Assembly (NCBI RefSeq): GCF_029212575.1
Contig: NZ_JARGPK010000019.1
Span: 44,676 to 108,675 of the forward strand
Length of the DNA: 64,000 nucleotides
Direction of reading: 5' to 3'
Source of the DNA: Antarcticimicrobium sp.
Lineage (GTDB): Bacteria; Pseudomonadota; Alphaproteobacteria; Rhodobacterales; Rhodobacteraceae
Shown here: piece after piece, positions 9,822-17,741 of the stretch
Position numbering within the stretch: position 1 is the first letter of the stretch
Layout: every line of letters begins with the position of its first letter
Position numbers and translations under genes: made by a program
The notes under the pieces: generated by a model
The model's database searches: none
Told to the model about the DNA's origin: nothing
What the model saw: the letters and a program-made list of their open reading frames with translations, nothing else

Positions 9822-11000
9822 ATGGCAGTGTTCCGGATGCCGTCGCTGGGCTCGGACATGACCTCGGCCAAGTTGTCCGAATGGCTGGTGCAACCGGGCG
9901 ACCGGGTCACCCGCGGCGACGTGGTGGCGGTGGTCGAGACCCAGAAGGGTGCGATCGAGATCGAGGTGTTCGAGACCGGGACTGTTACCGAGCTGACCGC
10001 GACACCCGGCGCCGAGTTGCCGGTGGGGGCGCCGCTGGCGGTGATCGCGGCAGAGGGTGAGGAGACGGGCGAAAAGACGGGCGGGGAAACGGGGGCCGAA
10101 GCGCCCGACGCGCCCCCGGTCGCGGATCGGCCTGTCGTGGATGTTCAGACGCTGCCACAACCGCAGACCGGGGGCATCGCGGCCTCTCCCGCCGCGCGGG
10201 TCCGGGCGCATGACCTCGGCGTCGACCTGGCCAGGCTCCGGGGTAGCGGACCGGGGGGCGCCATCGTGCTGGCCGATGTGGAGGGAGCCACCTCCGCCCC
10301 GTCGCCCGCGCCGGAGCAGCCGAGCCGCTCCGGGCTCGACTTCGACGAGATGCGCAGGGCCATCGCCGGCGCGATGAGCCGCGCCAACCGCGAGATCCCG
10401 CATTTCTACCTGTCGCAGACCATCGACCTCACGCCCGCCTCCGAATTCCTCACCGCCCACAACGCCGACAAACCGCCCGCCGAGCGGCTGCTGATCGGCG
10501 CGTTGTTCTTGCGTGCGGCGGTGGGTGCGGCACGGGCGGTGCCGCAGCTCAACGGCTGGTATGAGGAGGGCTTTCGCGCCGCCGAGACGGTGAACATCGG
10601 CGTTGCGGTGGCCCTGCGCGGCGGCGGGCTGGTGGCGCCCGCCCTGATCGGGGCCGAGGCGATGGACCTGGCGCAGACCATGGCCGGGATGCGCGACCTG
10701 GTGACCCGCGCCCGCGCCGGGCGGCTGCGCAATTCCGAGATGACGCAAGGCACACTTACGGTTTCCGCGCTGGGCGAAATCGGGGCGGAGGCGATGGCGG
10801 GGGTCATTTTTCCGCCACAGGTGGCGCTTCTGGGCATTGGCGCACCGCAGACCCGGCCATGGGTGGTTGACGGAACGGTAATCCCGAGGCAGGTGGTAAC
10901 GGTCACGCTGGCGGCGGATCACCGGGTTGCCGATGGCCGCCTCGCCGCGAAATTTTTATCTGAGTTTGAAACGCTTGTTTATTGCCCGGAGCGATTATGA
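9822..11000 (+). CDS. Dihydrolipoyllysine acyltransferase (E2)
   Basis: The 392-residue protein has three domains. A lipoyl domain spans residues 1-78, with the lipoylated lysine at position 42 in VETQKGAIEIE. A peripheral subunit-binding domain follows at about 110-150 (ASPAARVRAHDLGVDL). The acyltransferase domain runs from about 165 to the end, with the active-site pattern DHRVADGR retained (HxxxDG). It is therefore a complete, catalytically plausible E2 rather than a lipoyl carrier only. The start is one base after the E1 stop; the last codon and stop overlap the ATG of the ACP gene (ATGA at 10997-11000). The tight coupling with an ACP raises the question whether the acyl group goes to CoA or to the ACP phosphopantetheine. 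Confidence 0.85.
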   Translation: MAVFRMPSLGSDMTSAKLSEWLVQPGDRVTRGDVVAVVETQKGAIEIEVFETGTVTELTATPGAELPVGAPLAVIAAEGEETGEKTGGETGAEAPDAPPVADRPVVDVQTLPQPQTGGIAASPAARVRAHDLGVDLARLRGSGPGGAIVLADVEGATSAPSPAPEQPSRSGLDFDEMRRAIAGAMSRANREIPHFYLSQTIDLTPASEFLTAHNADKPPAERLLIGALFLRAAVGAARAVPQLNGWYEEGFRAAETVNIGVAVALRGGGLVAPALIGAEAMDLAQTMAGMRDLVTRARAGRLRNSEMTQGTLTVSALGEIGAEAMAGVIFPPQVALLGIGAPQTRPWVVDGTVIPRQVVTVTLAADHRVADGRLAAKFLSEFETLVYCPERL

Positions 11001-11254
11001 CCCCTGAAGAGATCCGCAACGCCTACCTCGAAGAGCTTGTGACCGTCGCCCCGGACATTGACCCGCTGACGGTTCGGGATTCCGATCACCTGCAGGACGA
11101 TCTGGAGCTTGATTCGATGGACGTGCTGAATTTCGTGACCGCGCTGCATGACCGGCTGGGCGTGAACATCCCCGAGGCGGACTATCCCCATATCGCCACC
11201 CCGGCCCTCGCGGTCGACTACCTGGCGCGGATGATCGCGCTGAAAAAAGGCTAG
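10997..11254 (+). CDS. Acyl carrier protein, free-standing
   Basis: The 85-residue protein is a single phosphopantetheine-attachment domain: DHLQDDLELDSMDVLNFVTAL, with the prosthetic-group serine in DSMD at about residue 35. It is acidic and close in length to AcpP (about 78), but the sequence is not that of fatty-acid AcpP, and no fab genes are near. CGGAG lies 5-9 bases before the ATG at 10997, which overlaps the E2 stop by 4 bp. The position as last gene of a ligase-E1-E2 operon suggests it receives or delivers an acyl group to that complex. The 3' end overlaps the convergent M20 gene by 4 bp. Confidence 0.85.
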   Translation: MTPEEIRNAYLEELVTVAPDIDPLTVRDSDHLQDDLELDSMDVLNFVTALHDRLGVNIPEADYPHIATPALAVDYLARMIALKKG

Positions 11255-12537
11255 GCCGCCGCCAGCCCCATCGCGGCGGCGATCAGGCCCGAGGTGAGCA
11301 AAACGCTGCGCGACAGCGCCGCCTCGTCGAAGTCGAAGTGCGGCGTGTGATGGGCATCGGCCAGATCGGCGCCAAGAACGAAGATACCCCCGGTGCCGCC
11401 CCGAGCGGCCGCCCGTCGTGCCAACGTGGTGGCATCCTCGCTGGCGCCGAAGAAGAGGTCTGGCAGCGCGGTCTCGAAGGCGCCGGAACGGGCGTTCACT
11501 GCCGCGCCCCAGCGGGCGACTTCCGCAGGGTTGCTCCAGGCCTCGGCCCCGCCCATCGGGGTGATCTCGACCTCCAGCCCGTGACCGATGGCGGCGCCCT
11601 CGATCATCGCCCGGCAGCGCCGGTCGAGGGCGGCAAGGTCGTCGCTGTCTCCTGCGCGCATCTCGAACTCGAACTCGGCCCGCTCCGGCACGATGTTCAC
11701 CGCCGTTCCCGCGCTCAGAAGGCCGACGTTGACGCGGATGCCCGGCTGGCTGGACTGGGCCAGCGCGTGCAGCCCCTGCACTGCCTGCGCCGCGCCCAAC
11801 AGCGCGTTGCGCCCGCCCTCGGGGGTCTTGCCCGCATGGGCCGCCCGCCCGGTCAGCGTGACGAGATGGCGCGCGTTGGCGAGAAACCCGTGCACCGCAA
11901 AGGCGGCGGAGCCGGACGGCACGCCAAGGCCGAGGTGAATGGCGACGAACAGATCGACATCGTCCATCCAGCCCGCCTCGGCCACCGCGCGGCCGCCGCG
12001 CCCGCCCTCCTCGGCCGGTTGGAACAGCAGTTTCAGCCGACCGCGCCCGGAGGCCAGAAAGGGGCGCAGCAGGCGGGCGGTGCCGAGGCCGATGGCGCTG
12101 TGGCCGTCATGGCCGCAGGCATGCATCACGCCCGGCGTGGCCGAGGCATAGCCGCCTGCGGAGGGGGCATGGTTGCCGCCGGCCTCATGGATCGGCAGCG
12201 CGTCGATATCGACCCGCAGGCAGACCGTCGGCCCCGGCCGCCCGGTGTCGAACAGCGCGATGCAGCCGGTATCGCCCTCGCCCGGGATCGGATTGGCGCT
12301 GAGGCCAGCGCGCTCCGCTTCGCCCAGGAAATCCGGGCCGGAAATCACCTCGTAGCCTTCGGCGGTCAGATCGTCGACGATCCGCGCGGTGGTCTCGATC
12401 TCCTGCCAGCCCAGTTCGGGGGTGCGGTGGAAGTGCCGGCGCCGCTCCACCAGCCAGGGCTGCAGCGCCTGCGCCCCCTCCTGCAGCCGGGTCAGGAGGG
12501 ACGGATCGAGGTCGGGGGAGAGCGGCAGATCTGTCAT
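11251..12537 (-). CDS. M20-family metallo-amidohydrolase
   Basis: The 428-residue protein has the M20D metal-binding pattern: RRHFHRTPELGWQE, RVDIDALPI, MHACGHDGHSA, LLFQPAEEGGRGG and a C-terminal HHTPHFDFDE. Relatives hydrolyse N-acyl amino acids, hippurate, indole-acetyl-amino acids or aminobenzoyl-glutamate. No signal peptide is visible, so it is cytoplasmic. It is convergent with the ACP operon, overlapping the ACP gene by 4 bp, and thus separately transcribed. The ATG at 12537 has only a weak upstream site. The substrate cannot be assigned; a link to the acyl-ACP operon would be speculation. Confidence 0.8.
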   Translation of the reverse strand: MTDLPLSPDLDPSLLTRLQEGAQALQPWLVERRRHFHRTPELGWQEIETTARIVDDLTAEGYEVISGPDFLGEAERAGLSANPIPGEGDTGCIALFDTGRPGPTVCLRVDIDALPIHEAGGNHAPSAGGYASATPGVMHACGHDGHSAIGLGTARLLRPFLASGRGRLKLLFQPAEEGGRGGRAVAEAGWMDDVDLFVAIHLGLGVPSGSAAFAVHGFLANARHLVTLTGRAAHAGKTPEGGRNALLGAAQAVQGLHALAQSSQPGIRVNVGLLSAGTAVNIVPERAEFEFEMRAGDSDDLAALDRRCRAMIEGAAIGHGLEVEITPMGGAEAWSNPAEVARWGAAVNARSGAFETALPDLFFGASEDATTLARRAAARGGTGGIFVLGADLADAHHTPHFDFDEAALSRSVLLTSGLIAAAMGLAAA

Positions 12538-12721
12538 GCCGCAAACCTAGACACGCCCGACGCCGCACGGCAAGCGTAACCCGCTTGGCGGAAACACGCG
12601 CAAGCCGCCGCGGTTTGGCGAAAAGCCGCGCAGGGCTTACCCCCGGGGCTTGAGCGGGCGGGCCCGGCGGGCCAGAACGGACAGACTTAAAAAACCTCCA
12701 AACCGAGCAGGACCTGCCACC

Positions 12722-13609
12722 ATGTTGTTTCGAACGACCTTGTTTCGCACAGTCGCCCCGGTTCTGGGTGCCGCGCTGATCGCCCTTGCCCCCGCCGGGC
12801 CGGTTTCCGCCTCGACCAGTTGCGATGCCCCCCTCACCCGGGATATCCCGCACCGGGCGGCGCGCGCGCCCTCGGGAAGCGCGGTGATGCAGGAGTTGAT
12901 GAACACCGGCGGCGGCGCCCGCGACGCGGCGATCGTGACCCAGGTGCTGTCGGGCAACCTGCCTGCCTTCCTGCGCACGCTGAAGCCGGTGACCCTGTCG
13001 GGCAAGCTGGCCGACGGGCAACAGGTGCGGGTGACGATCTGCGTGACGCCCGATTACCTTTCCGTCGGAGATGACCGCGATTACGTGCGGGTGCCGATGG
13101 GCCTTGCCGCCGCTGCCCGCGTTGCGAGCGAGCTTGGGTTCCTGCTGCCGACGCCGCGCATGGTCGATGCGATCTACAGCCAGGCTGCGGTGCATGTCGC
13201 CCCCAGCCCGATGACGCCGGGCAGCAAAATGGCCTCGACCGCCTATCTGCTGGAACATGACCGCACGGTGGACCGCCAGCGGTCGCAGGTGAGCCGCGAG
13301 GCCGGTGCGCTGACTGCCGGGCAGAAAAAGGACATCGTGCTGACCAACCGGCTGCTGTCAAAGCCCGGGCGGGTGGCGATCTATGGCTGGCACCGGCCCA
13401 ACGGAAAGCCGATCCAGCCGTTGAGCACGGTGCATGGCGCGGGCTATGCCGATTACAGCCACGGCGTGCGGCTGATCAGCCGCACCGCCTATCTCAACGG
13501 CAAGCAGGTGGATCTGAACCAGATCATGCAGGACCGCGCCCTGGCCAGCATCGTCACCGGCGAGGGGCCGATCGGCAATGCGGAGCGGCTTCTGGCCGGG
13601 CTGTACTGA
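12722..13609 (+). CDS. Conserved-looking exported protein of unknown function
   Basis: The product has 295 residues. The ATG at 12722, with AGGAC about 10 bases upstream, opens a signal peptide (to VSAST near residue 30); an upstream in-frame extension has no good site. The mature protein is alpha/beta in character, with two Cys near each end of the N-terminal third (SCDAP, VTICVTP) and the segment GKPIQPLSTVHGAGYADYSHGVRLI around residues 225-250. I do not recognise the family. The conserved-looking His and Tyr in this last segment could be an active site, but that is a guess. It converges on the FGE-like gene across a repeat-bearing gap, and faces divergently away from the M20 gene. Confidence 0.7.
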   Translation: MLFRTTLFRTVAPVLGAALIALAPAGPVSASTSCDAPLTRDIPHRAARAPSGSAVMQELMNTGGGARDAAIVTQVLSGNLPAFLRTLKPVTLSGKLADGQQVRVTICVTPDYLSVGDDRDYVRVPMGLAAAARVASELGFLLPTPRMVDAIYSQAAVHVAPSPMTPGSKMASTAYLLEHDRTVDRQRSQVSREAGALTAGQKKDIVLTNRLLSKPGRVAIYGWHRPNGKPIQPLSTVHGAGYADYSHGVRLISRTAYLNGKQVDLNQIMQDRALASIVTGEGPIGNAERLLAGLY

Positions 13610-13643
13610 GGCCGGCGCGCGCCCTGTCATCCCCGCGCCCGCC

Positions 13644-13717
13644 GTCATCCCGGCGCAAGCGGGGATCTCACGACACATCCCGCACCGTCACGAGGCCCCC
13701 GCTTTCGCGGGGGTGAC
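13644..13717. repeat. Palindromic intergenic repeat element
   Basis: Two arms, GTCATCCCGGCGCAAGCGGG at the left and a near reverse complement ending CGCGGGGGTGAC at the right, form an imperfect inverted repeat of about 20 bp arms separated by about 30 bases. This GTCATCCC...GGGATGAC type of element is dispersed in many alphaproteobacterial genomes. It lies between two convergent genes and may terminate both transcripts. An extra GTCATCCCCGCG copy start lies at 13626, so the element may be one and a half units. Confidence 0.6.
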
Positions 13718-13805
13718 AACTCCAGCAGGGCTACACGTGGCATGGCGGCGCGGCGGATGGGTTCCGGCCTCGAGGTGACCTGAACGCTCTCACCTGCTTT
13801 GGCGC

Positions 13806-14783
13806 CTATTTGATCGTCTTGCAGCAGCGGAATCCCAGGTGATAATTCTCGTGGCTTCCCGAACTCATCACCCGGCTGCCGTGCCAATAGGGCGCGCGCC
13901 AGCGGCACCAGTCGGGATGGGCGCGGTACTTGTCCCAGATGAACCAGCTGCCCTTCATCTCGGTCACGCCGAGCTTTGTGCTGCCGCGGCTTGTCATCTG
14001 GTCAGGCGCCATCGGCAGGTTCATGTGCTCGGCGGCGTTGCCGTGCTGGTCATAGACCCCCAGCTTGCTGACGCAGCCGGGAAAGGCGCCGGTAGGATAG
14101 GTGTTGGAACCGCAGGAATTGTACCCCCCGCCGCCGCAGGAGGCGCTTTTCTCGCTGTTCTGGGCGCAGACCCCGCGCTGAAACGCCGGACCATAGGCCC
14201 AGGCGGCGCTGCCGGCGTATTTGCGGTTGTGGATCGAGCGCATCGCGGCGACCGAGCCGGCGCCAAAGGGGTAATCGGGCGGCTCCAGCGCCCCGGCGCA
14301 GGCGCCCTCCCATTCATGCGCGTCACAGAGCCGCTTGCCCACGGCGGCGCAGACCTCGGCGGCCTCCTTCGCCTTTACCCAGACCACCGGATAGGTGCAG
14401 GGGATGTTGGGAAACTCGAACTGGTCGATGCAAGCGCGGGCATCGCTGGCGCTCTGGGTTCGCGGATCGTAGAGCGGCGCCATATAGGCGTCGCCGCAGA
14501 TCCGGGCGTTGCGGGCATTGGCGTAGCCGCCGGAAGGGATCCGGGCGCGGCATTGCTCCGGTGTCATCGGGTGGCGGGTGATCCTGGGGTTGCCCTGCCC
14601 CATGAAGCCCGAGCGGGCGAAGATCTCCTGCACCCGGGCCATCTGCGCGGCAGAGAGCCTGTGCACCTGTTTCAGCTGCTGGAACAGCACCGCGTTGGCC
14701 TCTTGCAGGGTGGTCTGGGCCCCGGCGGGCGCGGTGAGACCGGCCAGCGCGAGCAGCCCGGCGAAGATCATTGCGCGGATCAT
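13806..14783 (-). CDS. Exported formylglycine-generating-enzyme-like (SUMF1-fold) protein
   Basis: The 325-residue protein has a signal peptide (MIRAMIFAGLLALAGLTAPAG) and a SUMF1/FGE-type fold: PVVWVKAKEAAEVCAAVGKRLCDAHEWEGAC, YDQHGNAAEHM, MKGSWFIW and the terminal GFRCC. True FGE oxidises a cysteine of sulfatases through two active-site cysteines spaced five residues apart near the C-terminus. Here only the first seems retained (DWCRWRAPYWHG), so formylglycine synthesis is doubtful and a binding or other oxidative role is possible. Many extra cysteines suggest disulfides in the periplasm. The start follows the stop of the upstream gene after one base, so translation is coupled. No sulfatase gene is in the window. 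Confidence 0.75.
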   Translation of the reverse strand: MIRAMIFAGLLALAGLTAPAGAQTTLQEANAVLFQQLKQVHRLSAAQMARVQEIFARSGFMGQGNPRITRHPMTPEQCRARIPSGGYANARNARICGDAYMAPLYDPRTQSASDARACIDQFEFPNIPCTYPVVWVKAKEAAEVCAAVGKRLCDAHEWEGACAGALEPPDYPFGAGSVAAMRSIHNRKYAGSAAWAYGPAFQRGVCAQNSEKSASCGGGGYNSCGSNTYPTGAFPGCVSKLGVYDQHGNAAEHMNLPMAPDQMTSRGSTKLGVTEMKGSWFIWDKYRAHPDWCRWRAPYWHGSRVMSSGSHENYHLGFRCCKTIK

Positions 14784-14784
14784 T

Positions 14785-16500
14785 TCAAGGGTCCTTCCGG
14801 GTCAGGTAAAACAGGTCGCGGTTGTCGGCGAAGCCGATGAAGCGCGGCAGGATGGCGCCGCCGCTGACCTTTTTCTCGATCAATGCCATGCCGGGCACCA
14901 GGTGCTCCACATGCACCTGCCCGCCCTTGCGGGCGTAGACGGCAAGATAAGTGTGCTCCAGCGCGTTCATGTCGAGCAGCATGGCATAGTCGCAGCCATA
15001 GGCCTGAAAGGTCCGCGCCATGGCCGAGGGGGTGGCGGTCGAGAAATAGCCGTAGATCAGGTAGCGGGTGCCGCCGGCGCGCGCCATGCAGGCACCTGCG
15101 CGCAGGGTGCGTAGCTCGGCCTTGGCCGAGCCCGACCAGTTGCCCGGCCCCCATTTGGTGACCCGGTCGCCGGGTGCGCCCATCCCGGTCTCGGGATCGA
15201 ATTCGAGGATTGGGACGCCGTTTTGCCGGGCAAAGCGGATCTGCGGCAGCAGCGCGTTGTCGCCCTCTTCCCAGGTCTTCATGTGCAGGCTGCCGTCGGT
15301 CAGGGCGTAGAGCGTCGAAAGCCCCGGCCAGAGCTTGCTCAGGATCACGCCCTTTTCGATGAACCCGTAGTGGTGGCCATAGTTGAAGCCAGCCATGTCG
15401 CCGTATTTGAAGGCGCCGTGCTGACGTTTGAACCCGGCGGTAAAGGTCGCGACAGCGCGGTGGGCGATCTCGGGGTTGACCATGCCCAGCATCACCAGTG
15501 GATCGGCGTTGCGTAGCCCGTCCGGCCCGGGCATCCCGCGCGGGCGGATGTTGCCCGGCGGGCGCGGCGACCAGCCAAGGTCCGGGTGATCGGTGCCGAC
15601 CGCATAGCCGATGTCGAATTGCGCCATGTCAAATGCGATCATGTAGCCGGTGGCGCGCGCCTCGATCCCGTCGAGCCGGTTCGCCTGCCCCGGCCCCTGC
15701 ATCACCGCGTCAGCGATGTAGCGCGGCTGGAAGGTGCTGGCGAAGACGCCGGGAACGCCCGCCGCCGGATACCACAGCCCCACCGCCATCCGCTTGGCGT
15801 CGCCCCCCTCCAGCGCCATGTCCAGAAGGGTCGAGATCACCGGGCGCTCGCCCAGTTCGAAATTGGTCAACATCGGCGCCGGCCCGGCCCCCGGCCCGTC
15901 GGTGGCGCGGCCCACCGCTTCGCCGGTTTCCAGCTGCGAGTCGCGAAAGAAGTTGTCGCGCACGAAGCGCACGATGGTTTCCCCGCCCCAGACGTTGTCG
16001 CGCAGAAACTCTGCCGTCGCCTCCAGCGTGGTGCGCGCGCCACTGACCTTGTTGCGCAGGTAAAGCTTGCCGTCGCAGATCGGGGCATAGGCCAGCCCGG
16101 TCGCGCGCGCATCGGAGAGCGCCGCGTCGGCCCAGGGGTGGCAGCGCGTCCCGTTCACCACCAGCACCGGCCCCTCGGGCTCCAGCACCACGCGGCGCGC
16201 ACCCGGATCGGGGTTTTCAAGGTGATAGTTCGCCGGGGCCTTGTCCGGCGCGGTGCGGGTCTGCAGCAGATACCATTCGCCCACGTTGGGGTTGAGGTCG
16301 ATCAGCGTGATCTCCAGCCCCGTCGCCGCGTCCGTCGCGGTGACCGTGTTTCGGAACGGTTGCAGCTCAAGGATGCTCTTGGCGCGCACCGCGTCATAAG
16401 CCTCGCGCTGGGCCAGCAGTGTTTCGGCTGTCTGCGCCTGTGCGCTTGCCGCCACCAGCAGCGGTGCGAGCACCCCGAGTCCCCTTGCGAGCCTGCGCAT
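14785..16500 (-). CDS. Large exported protein of unknown function, weakly phosphodiester-glycosidase-like
   Basis: The ATG at 16500 was chosen because GGGGGAGGG lies just upstream (an ATG at 16521 lacks a site), giving 571 residues with a signal peptide ending ASAQAQ. The C-terminal part, YFSTATPSAMARTFQAYGCDYAMLLDMN in pieces around residues 500-535, resembles the AM-LD-N segment I associate with NAGPA/DUF2233 phosphodiester glycosidases, but the similarity is weak and the rest is not recognised. Aromatic-rich GFNYGHHYGFIEKG and WGPGNWSG segments suggest carbohydrate contact. It is the middle gene of an operon, 20 bp after the epimerase and one base before the FGE-like gene. Confidence 0.65.
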   Translation of the reverse strand: MRRLARGLGVLAPLLVAASAQAQTAETLLAQREAYDAVRAKSILELQPFRNTVTATDAATGLEITLIDLNPNVGEWYLLQTRTAPDKAPANYHLENPDPGARRVVLEPEGPVLVVNGTRCHPWADAALSDARATGLAYAPICDGKLYLRNKVSGARTTLEATAEFLRDNVWGGETIVRFVRDNFFRDSQLETGEAVGRATDGPGAGPAPMLTNFELGERPVISTLLDMALEGGDAKRMAVGLWYPAAGVPGVFASTFQPRYIADAVMQGPGQANRLDGIEARATGYMIAFDMAQFDIGYAVGTDHPDLGWSPRPPGNIRPRGMPGPDGLRNADPLVMLGMVNPEIAHRAVATFTAGFKRQHGAFKYGDMAGFNYGHHYGFIEKGVILSKLWPGLSTLYALTDGSLHMKTWEEGDNALLPQIRFARQNGVPILEFDPETGMGAPGDRVTKWGPGNWSGSAKAELRTLRAGACMARAGGTRYLIYGYFSTATPSAMARTFQAYGCDYAMLLDMNALEHTYLAVYARKGGQVHVEHLVPGMALIEKKVSGGAILPRFIGFADNRDLFYLTRKDP

Positions 16501-16520
16501 CGCGCCCTCCCCCTTGCTCA

Positions 16521-17564
16521 TCACAGCACCATCCGCAGCAGTTTCAGCGCGCCCTTTTTCCAGGGCACCCGGTGGCTGACCCCGGCCTGAGTGGAAATCC
16601 GGTCGCGGTTGGCGACGTACCAGTCATAGTTGCGAACCAGCGCCTCGGCGTTGGAATGCACCGGCGCGTAGCCCAGCCGGTCGCGGATCTTGTCGATGCT
16701 GACGAAACTGTCCTTGGCGGCGGTCTCGTAGATCCACTTGTAGAGCGGCGAGAGGTGCAGCGCCTCAAGCGCGCGCAGGGTGGCAATGGCCGGCCCCGCC
16801 GGGAACCCGATGATGCGCTTGCCGTGACCGGCCCGGTCCAGCACCGCCTGGAAACTCTCGCGCAGGCTGCCGTATTCGGCCGCGCCGACGTTGAAGGTGT
16901 CGTTCACCGCCGTGGCATCTCCGGTGGCGCAGAGGGAAACCGCCTGGCTCAGATCCTCCACGTCCATCAGCTGATAGATGTTGTCGCCTGACCCCAGCAC
17001 CGGGAATCCGTGGCCGTCGAAGGCGAAATCGTAAAGCAGCTCAAAGGCGCCCAGACGCTCCGGCCCGACGAAGGATTTCGGCCGCAGGATCGGCAGGCAC
17101 ATGCCGCGGGCCCGGAAATCGGCGCAGAGGTGCTCCGCCTTGACCTTGGATTCCCCGTAGGGGCCGACGCCCTGCATCGGGTCGTCCTCGGTCAGCGGGT
17201 GGTGATCGGGGATGCCATAGACGGCGGTGCTGGAGATATGGATGAAACGCGCGATGCCGCGTTCCTCTGCGGCCTCCAAAAGCGACAGCGTGCCGCCGAC
17301 GTTGGTCGAATGGATCTCGGTCGGATCGGCCAGCGGCAGTGCTGCGGCGCAATGCACCACCACATCGACCCCGTCAAAGGCGCGGTCGTAGAGCCCCAGG
17401 TCGCGGATGTCGCCCTGCAACACGTCGATGCGGCCGGCCTCGGGGTAGGAAAACGGCGCGATGTCGTAGCTGCGCACATCCTGGCCGCGCTCCAGCAGGT
17501 AGCGGATCAGGTTGATCCCCATGAACCCGGCCCCTCCGGTAATCAGAAACCGTTGCTTTGCCAT
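16521..17564 (-). CDS. NAD-dependent epimerase/dehydratase (extended SDR)
   Basis: The 347-residue protein starts MAKQRFLITGGAGFMGINLIRYLL; the GGAGFMG motif at about 11-17 binds NAD. The catalytic triad of extended SDRs is visible as ISSTAVYG and the GPYGESKVKAE motif (Tyr-x-x-x-Lys). Related proteins epimerise, dehydrate or reduce nucleotide sugars or polyprenyl-linked sugars. GAGGAAAG lies before the ATG at 17564. It heads a three-gene operon with two exported proteins and is divergent from the HAD-UbiA gene, which transfers phospho-sugars to polyprenyl phosphate, so a role in making an exported sugar is a reasonable inference. Confidence 0.82.
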   Translation of the reverse strand: MAKQRFLITGGAGFMGINLIRYLLERGQDVRSYDIAPFSYPEAGRIDVLQGDIRDLGLYDRAFDGVDVVVHCAAALPLADPTEIHSTNVGGTLSLLEAAEERGIARFIHISSTAVYGIPDHHPLTEDDPMQGVGPYGESKVKAEHLCADFRARGMCLPILRPKSFVGPERLGAFELLYDFAFDGHGFPVLGSGDNIYQLMDVEDLSQAVSLCATGDATAVNDTFNVGAAEYGSLRESFQAVLDRAGHGKRIIGFPAGPAIATLRALEALHLSPLYKWIYETAAKDSFVSIDKIRDRLGYAPVHSNAEALVRNYDWYVANRDRISTQAGVSHRVPWKKGALKLLRMVL

Positions 17565-17741
17565 CGCTTTTCGTCTTTCCTCTCTGGCAGCGCGTTGAAT
17601 CCTCCGCCCGACGCATCCATCCTGCCCGGCATCGTGGCGCATACGACATGACCTGTGTCAAATGGTCCGGCCGGAAACCACATTAGATAGATATGCTGGC
17701 CGCGACCCCGCGCCTTGCCAAGGGAAGACCCCGGACCACGA

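Noticed and set aside
13806..14783. Annotation as genuine formylglycine-generating enzyme
   Set aside because: One of the two expected catalytic cysteines seems missing and no sulfatase gene is in the window.
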